From: Microbacterium proteolyticum
GTDB taxonomy: Bacteria > Actinomycetota > Actinomycetes > Actinomycetales > Microbacteriaceae
Length of the DNA stretch: 64,000 nucleotides
Assembly: GCF_014192415.1 (NCBI RefSeq)
Contig: NZ_JACHXY010000002.1
Span: forward strand, 558,001 to 622,000
Reading direction: 5' to 3'
Part shown: piece by piece, positions 1 through 9,343 of the stretch
Position numbering within the stretch: the first letter of the stretch is position 1
Layout of the letters: every line of letters begins with the position of its first letter
The notes under the pieces: generated by a model
What the model was told of the DNA's origin: nothing
What the model saw: the letters and a program-made list of their open reading frames with translations, nothing else
Database searches by the model: none
Position numbers and translations under genes: made by a program

Positions 1-106
1 CATCCTCACGTGAGGACAGGGCGCGCTGTACCTCGCCGGGGGCGAGGGCGTCGGAGAGCACGACGGCGCGATCGGCCGACGGGTTGGCGGTGAGAGTGAC
101 GATCAT
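1..106 (-). CDS. fruK: 1-phosphofructokinase, N-terminal fragment (cut by window edge)
   Basis: Only the first 35 codons lie in the window. They begin MIVTLTANPSADRAVVL, the characteristic N-terminus of PfkB-family 1-phosphofructokinases, which phosphorylate fructose 1-phosphate to fructose 1,6-bisphosphate after PTS uptake. The ATG at 104-106 overlaps the stop codon of the upstream DeoR-type regulator (ATGA), so the two are very probably co-transcribed and translationally coupled, as in fru operons. The rest of the gene lies before base 1. Another sugar kinase of the PfkB family cannot be excluded from so short a fragment. Confidence 0.8.
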   Translation of the reverse strand, partial: MIVTLTANPSADRAVVLSDALAPGEVQRALSSRED

Positions 107-876
107 GCGACACGCACCTCGACATCGGCGTCGGCGAGAGCCTCTGCCAGGGGTGCGGGCGGGGCCGCGTCGGTGACGAGAACGTCGATCTCGTCGAGTC
201 GGGCGAAGCGCACGAGCAGTTCCTCTCCGAATTTGGCTGCGTCGGCGACGAGGACGACGCGACGTGCCGACTGGATGATGGCGGCTTTCACGGCCGCCTC
301 TTCGGGGTCGGGGGTGCTGAGGCCGAAGCCGGCACTGAGCCCGTTGGTTCCCACGAAAGCGATGTCGGGGCGAAGCTCTGCGATCGCGCGAACGGTGTGC
401 GCGCCGACCGCCGCGGCGGTCACCCCGCGAACGCGCCCGCCGATCGTGGTGAGCGAGAACTGCTCCTCGCCCGCGAGCAGGTGCGCCGCCTCGAGTGAGT
501 GCGTCACGACCTCGACGCCGCCGCCCGTCCCGAGGGTCTCGGGAAGCATCGCCGCCACGGCGGCGGGGGTGGTGCCCCCGTCGAAGAAGATCGAGCCGCG
601 GAAAGACGCACCGAGAAGGCTCGCAGCTTCGGCCGCGATCGCGCGCTTCGCGTCGCCCTGACGGTCGCGACGCTCGGTGAGCGTCCACTCGGCGGTGCTC
701 GCCCGGTCGGTGCTCACCGCACCGCCGTGCACGCGGCGCAGGGACCCGGTTCCTTCGAGGCGGTCGAGGTCGCGGCGGACGGTCTCGGTCGTGACGTCGA
801 AGCGGCGAGCGAGGTCGACGACGCTGACGCGTCCGATATCTCGCAGTTCGCGCTCGATGAGCTGCTGGCGCTCCAT
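103..876 (-). CDS. DeoR/GlpR-family regulator, probably of fructose genes
   Basis: A 257-residue DeoR-type repressor. It opens MERQQLIERELRDIGRVSVV, followed by a helix-turn-helix (DLARRFDVTTETVRRDLDRL) at about residues 20-40, the family signature. The C-terminal DeoR sensor domain carries the sugar-isomerase-like FFDGGTT and FVGTNGLS motifs that bind phosphorylated sugars. A longer frame extends upstream, but the ATG at 876 gives the canonical family N-terminus. It overlaps the fruK start, so fructose 1-phosphate is the likely effector and the fru operon the likely target. This resembles FruR of other actinobacteria; function is inferred from family and neighbourhood. Confidence 0.9.
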   Translation of the reverse strand: MERQQLIERELRDIGRVSVVDLARRFDVTTETVRRDLDRLEGTGSLRRVHGGAVSTDRASTAEWTLTERRDRQGDAKRAIAAEAASLLGASFRGSIFFDGGTTPAAVAAMLPETLGTGGGVEVVTHSLEAAHLLAGEEQFSLTTIGGRVRGVTAAAVGAHTVRAIAELRPDIAFVGTNGLSAGFGLSTPDPEEAAVKAAIIQSARRVVLVADAAKFGEELLVRFARLDEIDVLVTDAAPPAPLAEALADADVEVRVA

Positions 877-910
877 TGCGTACACGGGATCCCCTTCGAA
901 GATTCCCACA

Positions 911-940
911 CGATACAACACGAAACAACATAGAGCAACA
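911..940 (-). promoter_or_regulatory. Three 10-bp phased repeats upstream of the DeoR regulator (candidate operator)
   Basis: On the plus strand 911-920 reads CGATACAACA and 921-930 CGAAACAACA, with a degenerate third unit TAGAGCAACA at 931-940. Each is one helical turn long. On the coding strand the unit is GTTGTTTCGT/GTTGTATCGT. DeoR-family repressors often bind short direct repeats, so this is the best candidate for the autoregulatory operator. It lies 35-64 nt upstream of the regulator start. Confidence 0.55.
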
Positions 941-1110
941 GTCCTTTCGGTGATCGGGTCGTCTACCTCGGAGGACACCTCTCTCCCCGGGCACAGCGAG
1001 GGGCCGGCCCGGCCGTCGCTCCGCGGGCACAGTGCGAGCCGACCCAGGCGTCGACGCGGGCGGATCGCCGATCACCATGCCGCCTCAGCGGTCGGGGAGC
1101 GCTCCGGCGG

Positions 1111-1530
1111 TCAGTACTCGGAGACCGTGATCGTGAACGAGACCGTGGCACCGTCGGGTCCGGTGAGCGTGGCAGCGGTGCTCCCCACCTCGCGCACGAT
1201 GAATCCGGGCCGGAAGACCGCACCCTCCGACGGCCCGCCGGCGGAGAATTCCGCGACGGCGACGTCGGCGGTCGTTCCCCTCCACTCCGCCTCGCTGCCC
1301 TCGGGTACGGCCAGCACGAGCGACGTGCCCCGGATGACGGGGACGTCGGTGCCCTCGAGGTCGCTCGGTTCGACGATGGTCGGCGGCAGCATCTGGTCCA
1401 TCCCGGAGGGCGACGGGGTAGTCGACGTCACGGGTTCCGCAGTGGAGGGATCCTCGGATGCCGTCGGCGTGCAGCCCGCGATCAACAACGGCAGGACTGC
1501 GGCCAGGACGACGATGCGGGTGCGCTTCAC
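1111..1530 (-). CDS. Putative lipoprotein, function unknown
   Basis: A 139-residue protein with a lipoprotein signal: a basic start (MKRTR), hydrophobic core, and lipobox LIAGC near residues 16-20, giving a lipidated Cys20. A Thr/Ser/Pro-rich linker follows, then a compact beta-rich domain to the end. GTG start at 1528-1530, with a strong GAGGAGG ribosome site just upstream. I do not recognise the mature domain. It stands alone between the DeoR regulator and a small conserved-looking protein on the same strand. Confidence 0.8.
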   Translation of the reverse strand: MKRTRIVVLAAVLPLLIAGCTPTASEDPSTAEPVTSTTPSPSGMDQMLPPTIVEPSDLEGTDVPVIRGTSLVLAVPEGSEAEWRGTTADVAVAEFSAGGPSEGAVFRPGFIVREVGSTAATLTGPDGATVSFTITVSEY

Positions 1531-1608
1531 GAAGACCTCCTCTCGGGATGCTATCCCGCCGCGCCGCGACGGCGCGGAAGTGCAGCCGTGTCGTCTGCTC
1601 CCCCGCGC

Positions 1609-1818
1609 TCAGTCGCCGTGGGCCGCCTCTGCGGGCTCGTCCAACGGAATGGCGATCGAGGTCGTCGAATCGTTCGTGAGTCCGACCAGACCGGTCGGCG
1701 ACGCCGCCGGACCATCGTGGTCGGGCAGCAGCTCGGCTTTCGTCTGCGGCCGCGCAGGCTCGCCCGGCAGGCCCGCCCACTCGCTCGGCTCCTCAGGTCG
1801 CTGTACGAAGAGTCCCAT
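1609..1818 (-). CDS. Small acidic protein, 69 aa, unknown
   Basis: A 69-residue soluble, acidic, Pro/Glu-rich protein without signal peptide or membrane segment. It starts MGLFVQRPEEPSEWAGLPGE. A GACAAT box (1825-1830 on the reverse strand) ends six bases before the ATG, the same spacing as many other genes here, which supports it as an expressed gene with a leaderless mRNA. No known domain is recognised. The lipoprotein gene begins 78 bp further along the same strand. Confidence 0.6.
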   Translation of the reverse strand: MGLFVQRPEEPSEWAGLPGEPARPQTKAELLPDHDGPAASPTGLVGLTNDSTTSIAIPLDEPAEAAHGD

Positions 1819-2158
1819 TCATCCATTGTCGCCCCGCCGCGACCTCGGGGGTGGGCGCGGGAGTCCTCGACCCCGAGATCGCGCACGAGCGTCCGTGGGT
1901 CGCGCTCCCCCGTCGCGCCCGGTCGAGACACGTGCCCGTCCGGCGAGCTCAGTTGCCCCGCTCCAACGGCCATGCTTTGATGAGCGCAGTCCTGGGGGAT
2001 CGGGGAGTGCCGCGCCTGATCGTTCTGCTGCGCCGCCGATTCCGGTCGTCGTAGACAGTGTCGTGTGTCGCCGCTCCAAGGGGGCTTGGGGTGGCGTCGC
2101 GCGGGCCGGGCACTGACGACGATCCGCGCGTGAGCGCGGTCTACAGGGGGTAATCATC
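1819..2158. other. 340-bp divergent intergenic region without a convincing gene
   Basis: Lies between the small minus-strand protein and the plus-strand secreted Ig-like protein. Short open frames exist on both strands but have no ribosome site or recognisable protein character. It holds the GACAAT box of the left gene (1825-1830) and an AGGGGG ribosome site (2145-2150) ahead of the right gene's GTG. I see no other structure. Confidence 0.5.
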
Positions 2159-4042
2159 GTGTCCATTCATCGCGCCAGAAATTCGCTGGCCTGCGCTGTG
2201 TCGCTCGTCGTGGCGATCGGACTGGTCGGAGGGACCGCCGCGAACGCCGCGGCGACGTCCGTCGATCAGGACTCGTCCACCACGGCCGGACGCTGGCACA
2301 CATCGGAGGAGCGGGAGCAGTCGCCGGCAGAGCGTTCGGCGCCGGTCTCACCGAATCGTCTGTTCTCGGCTGCCGCGGCGCCCGCCAACGACATGCTCGC
2401 GAATGCGACGAAAGTGTCGTCGTTGCCCTTCGATGTAAGCAGCCAGCCATACGCCGGCGCCACGTTGGAGGCGGATGAGCCGGCCACGTGTCGGACGACG
2501 GATCCCGACGTGACGGAGTACTTCACCGAGGGCACCCGCTCGATCTGGTATTCCTTCACGTCGCCGGTCGCGCAGACGCTGACATTCAGCGGCGGAGTGA
2601 ACGGTCGAGAAAGCATGATCGTCGCCTACGCCTCGGCCGCGATGAGCGAGGTCACTCGAATCAGCTGCACCGAGACCGGGTTCCGCGATGAGAACCACCT
2701 GCAAGCCAAGGCGGGGACGACGTACCTCTTTCAGGTGACGGATGACGCTTATAACGCGGGCACGACGGACACGGCATCCCTTCGAATCACCTCCAGCGCG
2801 CCGATCTCCAACCTCTCCCCCGCCACTGCCACTTCCGTCTCCGTGCCGGGCACCGTATCGGGGTCGCTCGCAAAGGTGGACAACAATTGGTATGAGCCCT
2901 ATGCCACCTCGTGCGGCCGGGGGTTCGTGACGATGTTGGGCACGCGCTGGTACAAGTACGTCGCCACGAACACGACCGGCATCCGCGTCGATCTGCGCGA
3001 CAGCTACTACAACGCGGATGCCGCCGTGTGGGCATCCAACGGTTCGACGCCGACATCGGTCATCGCCTGCCCCGCACAGAAGGAGGGGGAACCCGCCGGA
3101 CCGGGTGCTTACGACAAGACGCAGGCGTACGCAGACTTCGCGGTGGAACCGGGTAAGACCTACTTCATCCAGGTAGGCGGATGGGGCTTCGACGTCGGCG
3201 ACTACGAACTGAAGCTCAGCACCTACCAACTCCCCCTCCTCACCCTCATGCCGACCCCGAAGATCACCGGTACCGCCCAGGTGGGCTCCACGCTCACGGC
3301 GAACCCGGGAACGTGGGACGAGGGCACGACCCTCACCTACCAGTGGATGCGAAACGGCGGCAGCTACATCTCCGGGGCGAAGTCGTCGACCTACACGGTC
3401 AGCCCCGCCGATGCGGGAACGCAGATCAGCGTCGCGGTCACCGCGAGCAAGCCCGGCTACTCCGGTGCGCGCAAGACCAGCGCACCGACCGCCGTCGTCT
3501 CCAAGGGCGTTCTCACCTCGGCCACCCCGACGATCAGCGTGTCGCCGGCCGTCGGCAAGACGGTGACCGCCGTGCCGGGCGCGTGGGGACCGTCTCCCGT
3601 GACGTTCACCTATCAGTGGCTGCGCGGAGGCGCGTCGATCTCGGGCGCCACGTCGGCGACCTACACGCCCGTCGCCGCCGACGCCGGGACGCGGCTGTCG
3701 GTCATGGTGACCGGCACGAAGAGCGGGTACACCACGAAGGCCGCGACCAGCGCGTCGGCGGTGGTCGCGAACGGGACGTTGACCGGGGCGACGCCCACCA
3801 TCACGGGCACGACCAAGGTGGGGTCCACCCTGACCGCGCGCGCCGGCACCTGGGCGCCCGCACCGGTGACCCTGAGCTATCAGTGGCTGCGGAACGGCGT
3901 GGCCATCTCCGGCGCCACCGCCGGCACGTACAAGCTCACGTCGACGGACAAGGGCAAGCGCATCAGCGTCCGTGTCACGGGCGCCAAGGCGGGCTACACC
4001 ACCCTGTCCCAGACCAGCACCGCCACCGCCGCCATCGGGTGA
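2159..4042 (+). CDS. Secreted protein with tandem C-terminal Ig-like repeats
   Basis: A 627-residue exported protein. A signal peptide (hydrophobic stretch CAVSLVVAIGLVGGTAANAA, cleaved after an A-x-A) leads into two lectin-like/pre-peptidase C-terminal-like modules (about residues 75-215 and 215-355). Each contains a SIWYSFTS or TRWYKYVA strand. Three Ig-like repeats of about 90 residues follow, starting near residues 364, 454 and 543. Each has GSTLTA..G.W, YQWLRNG..I.GAT and YTV...D.G..I.V.V motifs. No sortase motif or membrane anchor is visible. GTG start with AGGGGG eight bases upstream. Probably a surface or extracellular binding protein; the ligand is unknown. Confidence 0.85.
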   Translation: MSIHRARNSLACAVSLVVAIGLVGGTAANAAATSVDQDSSTTAGRWHTSEEREQSPAERSAPVSPNRLFSAAAAPANDMLANATKVSSLPFDVSSQPYAGATLEADEPATCRTTDPDVTEYFTEGTRSIWYSFTSPVAQTLTFSGGVNGRESMIVAYASAAMSEVTRISCTETGFRDENHLQAKAGTTYLFQVTDDAYNAGTTDTASLRITSSAPISNLSPATATSVSVPGTVSGSLAKVDNNWYEPYATSCGRGFVTMLGTRWYKYVATNTTGIRVDLRDSYYNADAAVWASNGSTPTSVIACPAQKEGEPAGPGAYDKTQAYADFAVEPGKTYFIQVGGWGFDVGDYELKLSTYQLPLLTLMPTPKITGTAQVGSTLTANPGTWDEGTTLTYQWMRNGGSYISGAKSSTYTVSPADAGTQISVAVTASKPGYSGARKTSAPTAVVSKGVLTSATPTISVSPAVGKTVTAVPGAWGPSPVTFTYQWLRGGASISGATSATYTPVAADAGTRLSVMVTGTKSGYTTKAATSASAVVANGTLTGATPTITGTTKVGSTLTARAGTWAPAPVTLSYQWLRNGVAISGATAGTYKLTSTDKGKRISVRVTGAKAGYTTLSQTSTATAAIG

Positions 4043-4173
4043 ACGTCGGGGCGTCCGTCGCGTCCGCGAAAGACGCGGGGGCGACGGGCGCGGGTCTACC
4101 TCATGGGGCGCGCGGACGCCGGCCGGGACGTCCGGGCTTGCGTCGCGGCCCCCGGTGCCTGTGAACTTGGCGG

Positions 4174-5517
4174 ATGTCCACGGAAACCACCGCGTCTTCC
4201 CCGGCCGACTCCGGCAAGCTCAAGCGCGTCGTCACGGGACCCCTGCTCTTCGCCTTCATCGTCGGCGACACGCTCGGCGCCGGCATCTACACGCTCGTCG
4301 GTTCGATGGCCACCGATGTCGGCGGGGTGATCTGGCTGCCGCTGCTCATCGCGCTCGTCGTGGCTCTGCTGACGGCCGGCACCTATGCCGAACTCATCAC
4401 GAAGTACCCCCACGCCGGTGGCGCCGCCCGCTACGCCGAGCGGGCGTTCGGCATCCCGTACCTGTCGTTCCTGGTGGGCTTCCTCATGATGGCCTCCGGC
4501 ATCACGACGGCGGCGTCGTTGGCCAACGCCTTCGCCGGCGACTACCTCGCCGCCTTGGTCGACATCCCGCCCATCCCCACCGCGATCGCGTTCATCACGA
4601 TCCTCACGCTCATCAACCTGCGTGGCGTTCGCGAGTCGCTCGGGGCGAACCTCGTGGCATCCGTGATCGAGGTCACCGGTCTCGTCATCGTGATCGTCGT
4701 GGCCGCGATGGTCTTCGGCAGCGACGGAGGCGAACCGGCGCGCATCTTCGAGTTCGCCCCCGACGTGCCGCCGCTGCAGGGCGCCTTCGCCGCGTCGGTC
4801 ATCGCGTTCTTCTCGTTCCTCGGCTTCGAGGCGGCAGCGAACATGGCGGAGGAGGTCAAGAACCCGTCCCGCACCTACCCGCGCGCCCTGTTCGGGGCGA
4901 TCGCGACCGCGGCCGTTGTCTACCTGCTCATCGCCCTCGGCGCGGTGATCGTCCTGCCACCCGCAGAACTCGCCGAGTCCACCGGACCGTTGCTCGACGT
5001 GGTCGCGGCCAGCGGTGTCGCGATCCCCGCGTGGTTGTTCAGCACGATCGCGCTCGTGGCGATCGCCAACGGGGCGCTGCTGTTCATGGTCATGGCCAGC
5101 CGCGTCGGCTTCGGCCTCGCCGAGTCGGGTCTACTCCCCCACGCCTTCTCGCGCGTGCTGCCGCGTCGCCGCACGCCGTGGGTCTCGATCGTGGTGGTGG
5201 GTGCCGCGACGATCGCCCTCTCGTTCGTCGGCGACGTCGCCACCCTGGCCGAGACGACGGTGCTCCTGCTGCTGCTGGTGTTCCTGGCGGCGAACGTGAG
5301 TGTGCTGGTGCTGAAGAAGGACGAGGTGGCGCACGAACACTTCCGCGTGCCCCGCGTCGTCCCCGTGCTGGCGATCATCGCGAGCATCGTGCTGCTCACG
5401 CAGCAGACGGGCATCGTCTGGCTCGGTGCCCTCGGCTACATCGCGGTCGGATCGGTGCTGTTCCTCGTCGCGCGGGCGGGGCGTCGGCGTGCCGAGCGCC
5501 GTGCCGCCTCGCGCTGA
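4174..5517 (+). CDS. APC-superfamily amino acid permease
   Basis: A 447-residue polytopic protein with about 12 hydrophobic segments. The first carries the APC signature GDTLGAGIYTLVGSMATDVG, the unwound helix-1 substrate site. A conserved FSFLGFEAAANMAEEVKNP stretch, typical of helix 6 and its loop, lies near residue 215. It imports amino acids or related amines with a cation; the substrate cannot be read from sequence. ATG at 4174, spaced 131 bp from the upstream gene. A second, distinct APC protein is at 57.4 kb. Confidence 0.9.
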   Translation: MSTETTASSPADSGKLKRVVTGPLLFAFIVGDTLGAGIYTLVGSMATDVGGVIWLPLLIALVVALLTAGTYAELITKYPHAGGAARYAERAFGIPYLSFLVGFLMMASGITTAASLANAFAGDYLAALVDIPPIPTAIAFITILTLINLRGVRESLGANLVASVIEVTGLVIVIVVAAMVFGSDGGEPARIFEFAPDVPPLQGAFAASVIAFFSFLGFEAAANMAEEVKNPSRTYPRALFGAIATAAVVYLLIALGAVIVLPPAELAESTGPLLDVVAASGVAIPAWLFSTIALVAIANGALLFMVMASRVGFGLAESGLLPHAFSRVLPRRRTPWVSIVVVGAATIALSFVGDVATLAETTVLLLLLVFLAANVSVLVLKKDEVAHEHFRVPRVVPVLAIIASIVLLTQQTGIVWLGALGYIAVGSVLFLVARAGRRRAERRAASR

Positions 5518-5664
5518 GCGAGGTTCTGCGCGACACCGAACGGGAAGGGCGTCGACGGGATGCCGCGGGCGTCGGCACGCCGGGCGGCGTCGCGGGTCCG
5601 CACTGAGCGGCGTTCCGCGCACCAGGGAAACGGACGGACCGGCATGCCGTCGCAGGCGCCCCCG

Positions 5665-6351
5665 TCAACGGGAGAGGACGAAGACCAGCTCGAGCGCACC
5701 CGCCGCCGTCACCGTGACCTCAGCACCGATGTCGACGCCGGTCGAGTCCACCGCGGGGAGGGTCATCGTCGTCGCGACGCCCTCGTTCCGTATCGCTGCG
5801 CCGACCTGATCTTCGAGGGTCGCGATATCGGCATCCGTCCATCCCCATTCACCCGCGCGCCCGCGAAGATCCGCAGCCATCGCGGTCCACGATCCCGAGG
5901 ATGCCGACACCACGGAGACGCTGGCGAGCACGCCGTCCGCCGTCACGAGCGAGAATCGCGTCACTCCGCTGAAGCGGAGCTCGCCATCGTCACCCCGCAC
6001 CTCGACGGGAAGGGGAACGAGGGTGTCGACGGTGGTGGCGCCGTCGCCGGGGAGACCGAGGGTGGCGGCTGGGGCCGACGCGGCCAGATCGATGGTCACC
6101 AGACCCTGTCGATTGAAGAAGTCCTGGCCCGCTCGGTCGAAGCGCGACTGACCGTCGGGAAGCTGCTGGTCGACTGAGGCGACCGGGGCTTCCTCGGTCC
6201 ACCACGAGTTCGTCATCGCGTACGCACCCACGCCCACCACCGCGCAGACGATGGCGGCGACCCCCAGCGTGATCGTGGTCAGCAGGCGGTTCTTGCGCTT
6301 CGCTCGCGCGCTCGGCGACTCGCGCGGGGGCGACGGAGCGGTGGACGTCAT
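5665..6351 (-). CDS. Membrane-anchored protein, unknown
   Basis: A 228-residue protein with a short basic cytoplasmic tail (ending RAKRKNRLL), one transmembrane helix (TTITLGVAAIVCAVVGVGAY, about residues 26-45) and an extracytoplasmic domain of about 180 residues. The outside part is acidic and beta-rich, with no cysteine pair and no enzymatic motif that I recognise. Convergent with the APC permease. Family unknown. Confidence 0.75.
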   Translation of the reverse strand: MTSTAPSPPRESPSARAKRKNRLLTTITLGVAAIVCAVVGVGAYAMTNSWWTEEAPVASVDQQLPDGQSRFDRAGQDFFNRQGLVTIDLAASAPAATLGLPGDGATTVDTLVPLPVEVRGDDGELRFSGVTRFSLVTADGVLASVSVVSASSGSWTAMAADLRGRAGEWGWTDADIATLEDQVGAAIRNEGVATTMTLPAVDSTGVDIGAEVTVTAAGALELVFVLSR

Positions 6352-6500
6352 GCGTCCTGCCTAACACGACGCGGCACGCGCTGCCACCCGGGCGGAACTC
6401 GTCCGCTGTCCTGAAGAGCGCGAACGTGGGCGCGTACGAGCCCACGAAGGAAAACCCGCCGTCGGCAGTCGCTCGCCGGCGAGGCCGCTGGAAACCACAA

Positions 6501-6528
6501 CCTCCCCCGGCGGAAGTGCCGAAGGAGG
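6501..6528 (-). terminator. Hairpin downstream of tRNA-Gln
   Basis: CCTCC at 6501-6505 pairs with GGAGG at 6524-6528, and inside it CGGC (6508-6511) pairs with GCCG (6518-6521). It begins about 34 bp past the tRNA 3' end in the tRNA's direction. Confidence 0.5.
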
Positions 6529-6561
6529 GAGAGATTCTCGTGCGCGTGATGCTTATGAGAC

Positions 6562-6636
6562 TGGCTGGGGTACCTGGACTCGAACCAAGAACAACGGAAC
6601 CAGAAACCGCCGTGTTGCCAATTACACCATACCCCA
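6562..6636 (-). tRNA. tRNA-Gln (anticodon CTG)
   Basis: The reverse strand folds as a complete tRNA: acceptor TGGGGTA/TACCCCA, discriminator G at 6565 and an encoded CCA (6562-6564). The T arm carries GGTTCGAGTCC. The anticodon loop is TTCTGGT with CTG at positions 34-36. The U1-A72 first pair is typical of bacterial glutamine tRNA. Its position 200 bp from gltX fits actinobacteria, where GltX mischarges tRNA-Gln and GatCAB corrects it. Confidence 0.95.
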
Positions 6637-6668
6637 AGGCGCTGAGCCGGAACTCGTGCCGAAGAACA

Positions 6669-6674
6669 AGCTTA
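6669..6674 (-). promoter_or_regulatory. Candidate -10 box for tRNA-Gln
   Basis: TAAGCT on the reverse strand, 32 bp upstream of the tRNA 5' end. It is the only TAnnnT-like hexamer I found at a suitable distance; I see no clear -35. Confidence 0.35.
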
Positions 6675-6780
6675 CGTGAGATGCCGGGGTGAGCAAAATC
6701 GAGGCCCGTCCTCCGCGCGCCATGGCCCGCACGAGCCGCTGCCGGCACGCGCCGCCGTCCTGCGCGCCGCGTGGAAACGC

Positions 6781-6820
6781 GTGATCCCCGGAGCTCCGCG
6801 ACGGGGGCTCCGGGGATCAC
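6781..6820 (-). terminator. Terminator after gltX
   Basis: A perfect 14-bp stem, GTGATCCCCGGAGC (6781-6794) with GCTCCGGGGATCAC (6807-6820), and a 12-nt loop. It lies 18 bp past the gltX stop. There is no U-tract, as is common in actinobacteria. Confidence 0.75.
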
Positions 6821-6837
6821 CGGCGAAGGACGAGGGC

Positions 6838-8346
6838 TCAGCCCAGGTGCGTCACCAGCGCGTCGAGGCGTCGCAGGGTCTCGTCCTTGCCCAGCAGCTC
6901 CATCGACTCGAACAGCGGCGGCGACACCCGGCGACCGGTCAGCGCGACGCGGGGCGGGCCGTAGGCGACGCGGGGCTTGAGACCGAGCTCGTCGACGAGA
7001 ACCCTCGACAGGGCCTCCTGCACACCGCCGGCGGTGAAATCGTCGACACCCTCGAGGGCACTAACGGATGCCGCGAGCACCTCGGCCGCGTTCGCGGGGA
7101 GCCCCTTCATCGCGTCATCGGCGTACGTCACGTCGGAGACGAAGAGGAACCCGAGCATGCCCGGCACTTCGCCCAGCAACTGCACGCGCTCCTGCACGAG
7201 GGGCGCCGCCTGGGCGATGATCGCACGGTGCTCGGCCGACGGCTCCTCGGCGATGAACCCCGCACCCGCGAGGTACGGGACGATCCGGGCCGCGAAGTCG
7301 TCGGCATCCAGCATGCGGATGTGATCGCCGTTGATCGCCTCGGCCTTCTTCTGGTCGAAGCGGGCGGGGTTGGGGTTGACGTCGGCGATGTCGAACGCGG
7401 CGATCATCTCCTCCAGCGAGAACACGTCGCGGTCGCTCGCCAGCGACCAGCCGAGCAGCGAGAGGTAGTTGAGCAGCCCCTCGTGGATGAAGCCCTTTTC
7501 ACGCTGCAGGAAGAGGTCTGCCTGCGGGTCGCGCTTGGAGAGCTTCTTGTTCCCCGTCTCACCCAGCACCAGCGGCATGTGACCGAAGCGCGGGATGAAC
7601 GACGTCACTCCGGCATCGACCAGGGCCGAGTACAACGCGAGCTGCCGCGCCGTGGAGGGCATGAGGTCTTCGCCGCGGATGACGTGGGTGATGCCCATGA
7701 GCGCGTCATCCACCGGGTTCACGAACGGGTAGAGGGGCACTCCCCCGGCGCGCACGAGCACGAAGTCGGGGAAGGATCCGGCCGGGAAGGTGACCTCACC
7801 GCGGATCAGGTCGTCGTAGCTCAGGTCGTGGTCGGGCACGCGCAGGCGCCAGGCGGGCTGACGACCCTCGGCGCGGAACGCGGCCTTCTGATCGTCGGTG
7901 AGGTCGCGGTCGTGGTTGTCGTAGCCGAGCTGCTTCGCGCGTCCGTTGGCCTCGTTGCGGGCGTCGATCTCTTCGGCGGTCGAATAGCTCTCGTACACCG
8001 CCCCCGCGGCGACGAGCTTGTCGAGCACCTCGCGGTACAGCTCATGGCGCTGCGACTGGCGGTAGGGCGCGTGGGGGCCGCCGACCTCGACGCCCTCGTC
8101 CCAGTCGATGTTCATCCACCGCAGCGCGTCGAGCAACTGCTGGTAGCTCTCCTCGCTGTCGCGGGCGGCGTCGGTGTCTTCGATACGGAAGACGAGTTTT
8201 CCGCCGTTGTGCCGGGCGTACGCCCAGTTGAACAGGACGGTGCGGATGAGACCTACGTGCGGCAGGCCCGTCGGAGACGGGCAGAAGCGGACGCGAACGT
8301 CGGCGCCGGAGGCGGTCGTGGTGCGGGGATCGGGCGTGGAAGACAT
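6838..8346 (-). CDS. gltX: Glutamyl-tRNA synthetase
   Basis: A 502-residue class I synthetase. The HIGH motif appears as HVGL (residues 30-33) within [12 protein letters not shown], and KMSKS as KLSKR (268-272). It charges tRNA-Glu and, in organisms lacking glutaminyl-tRNA synthetase, also tRNA-Gln for later transamidation by GatCAB; a tRNA-Gln gene lies just downstream. The C-terminal helical anticodon-binding region is complete. The ATG is preceded at seven bases by a TAGGAT box whose first three bases are the stop codon of the upstream LysR gene. Confidence 0.98.
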   Translation of the reverse strand: MSSTPDPRTTTASGADVRVRFCPSPTGLPHVGLIRTVLFNWAYARHNGGKLVFRIEDTDAARDSEESYQQLLDALRWMNIDWDEGVEVGGPHAPYRQSQRHELYREVLDKLVAAGAVYESYSTAEEIDARNEANGRAKQLGYDNHDRDLTDDQKAAFRAEGRQPAWRLRVPDHDLSYDDLIRGEVTFPAGSFPDFVLVRAGGVPLYPFVNPVDDALMGITHVIRGEDLMPSTARQLALYSALVDAGVTSFIPRFGHMPLVLGETGNKKLSKRDPQADLFLQREKGFIHEGLLNYLSLLGWSLASDRDVFSLEEMIAAFDIADVNPNPARFDQKKAEAINGDHIRMLDADDFAARIVPYLAGAGFIAEEPSAEHRAIIAQAAPLVQERVQLLGEVPGMLGFLFVSDVTYADDAMKGLPANAAEVLAASVSALEGVDDFTAGGVQEALSRVLVDELGLKPRVAYGPPRVALTGRRVSPPLFESMELLGKDETLRRLDALVTHLG

Positions 8347-8353
8347 CCCCTCG

Positions 8354-8359
8354 ATCCTA
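8354..8359 (-). promoter_or_regulatory. -10 box of gltX overlapping the LysR stop codon
   Basis: TAGGAT on the reverse strand. Its TAG (8357-8359) is the stop codon of the LysR-type gene, and the box ends seven bases before the gltX ATG, which predicts a leaderless or near-leaderless transcript. Confidence 0.6.
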
Positions 8360-9313
8360 CCGGCGACGCGCTGCGCGGCCCGAGGGATGGGGATAGTCGG
8401 CGAGCACGTCGGTCACGGCACCGAGGGCCACTCCCACCGCCGGCACGTTCTCGGCTCCGCGGGCGGTGACGACGTGCAGGGTGCGCGCCTCGGCATCCGG
8501 GAGGCGGGGAACGGCGATACCCGACAGCAGGGGCATGGATGCCACGGCCATGCGCGGCAGGATGGCCACGCCCACGCCCTGCGCGACGAGGTTCTCGACC
8601 GCGATGTAGTTGTCGGTCTCGAACGCGATGTCGGGCACGAATCCGGCGCGCGCGCACGCCTCGAGGAGGTGACCGCGGCACTGCGGACACCCGGCGATCC
8701 ACCGCTCCCCCGCCAGGCGCGACAGGTCGATCGGTCCCTCGGCGGCCGGATGGTCGACGGGGAGCACGAGCACCGTGTCGTCGCCCCCGACCGTGCGCAC
8801 CGCGAGTCCCGTGGCCGCGAGGTCGAGCTCGCGACGATCGCCGGGGTAGCTGTAGGTGAGGGCGATGTCGGCGCGGTCCTCGCGCACCGCCAGGATGGCC
8901 TCGGGAGGCTCCAGCTCGACGAAGCTGATCGACACGCCGGGCCGACGCGCCGTCACCGCCGCGATCACGCGCGGCACGACCGTCGACGACGCCGAGGGGA
9001 AGGCGGCGATGCGCACGCGACCTGCGCGGAGCCCCCGGAGTTCCGCGAGGTCGCCCGCTGCGGCATCCAGTGCCGTCGTCACCGCCGCGGCGTGCCGCGC
9101 GAGGACGCGGCCGGCTTCGGTCAGGCGAACGCCGCGTCCGACGCGCTCGACGATGGGCATGCCCGCGCGGCGCTCCAGGCGGCGCAGCTGCTGACTCACG
9201 GCGGGCTGGCTGTAGCCGAGCTGACGCGCCGCGGCCGTGATCGAGCCCGTGTCGGAGATCGCCTTCACGACCCGCAGGGAGTGGGCGTCGAGATCGTCGT
9301 CGGCATCCGTCAC
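8357..9313 (-). CDS. LysR-family transcriptional regulator
   Basis: A 318-residue LysR-type protein. The N-terminal winged helix-turn-helix includes [20 protein letters not shown] (about residues 24-43), followed by [20 protein letters not shown] and a substrate-binding domain of two alpha/beta lobes. A longer open frame continues upstream, but the GTG at 9311-9313 gives the standard LysR N-terminus. It diverges from a class V aminotransferase gene across 80 bp, the classic LysR arrangement, so that gene is the likely target. The effector is unknown. Confidence 0.92.
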   Translation of the reverse strand: MTDADDDLDAHSLRVVKAISDTGSITAAARQLGYSQPAVSQQLRRLERRAGMPIVERVGRGVRLTEAGRVLARHAAAVTTALDAAAGDLAELRGLRAGRVRIAAFPSASSTVVPRVIAAVTARRPGVSISFVELEPPEAILAVREDRADIALTYSYPGDRRELDLAATGLAVRTVGGDDTVLVLPVDHPAAEGPIDLSRLAGERWIAGCPQCRGHLLEACARAGFVPDIAFETDNYIAVENLVAQGVGVAILPRMAVASMPLLSGIAVPRLPDAEARTLHVVTARGAENVPAVGVALGAVTDVLADYPHPSGRAARRR

Positions 9314-9343
9314 CCCGATACATAAGCAGAAGCGATGGTTCTC

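Noticed and set aside
6676..8469. Long open frame on the plus strand opposite gltX
   Set aside because: Its translation is low-complexity and Arg/Gly/Glu-rich. It mirrors the codon bias of gltX, which has full family motifs.
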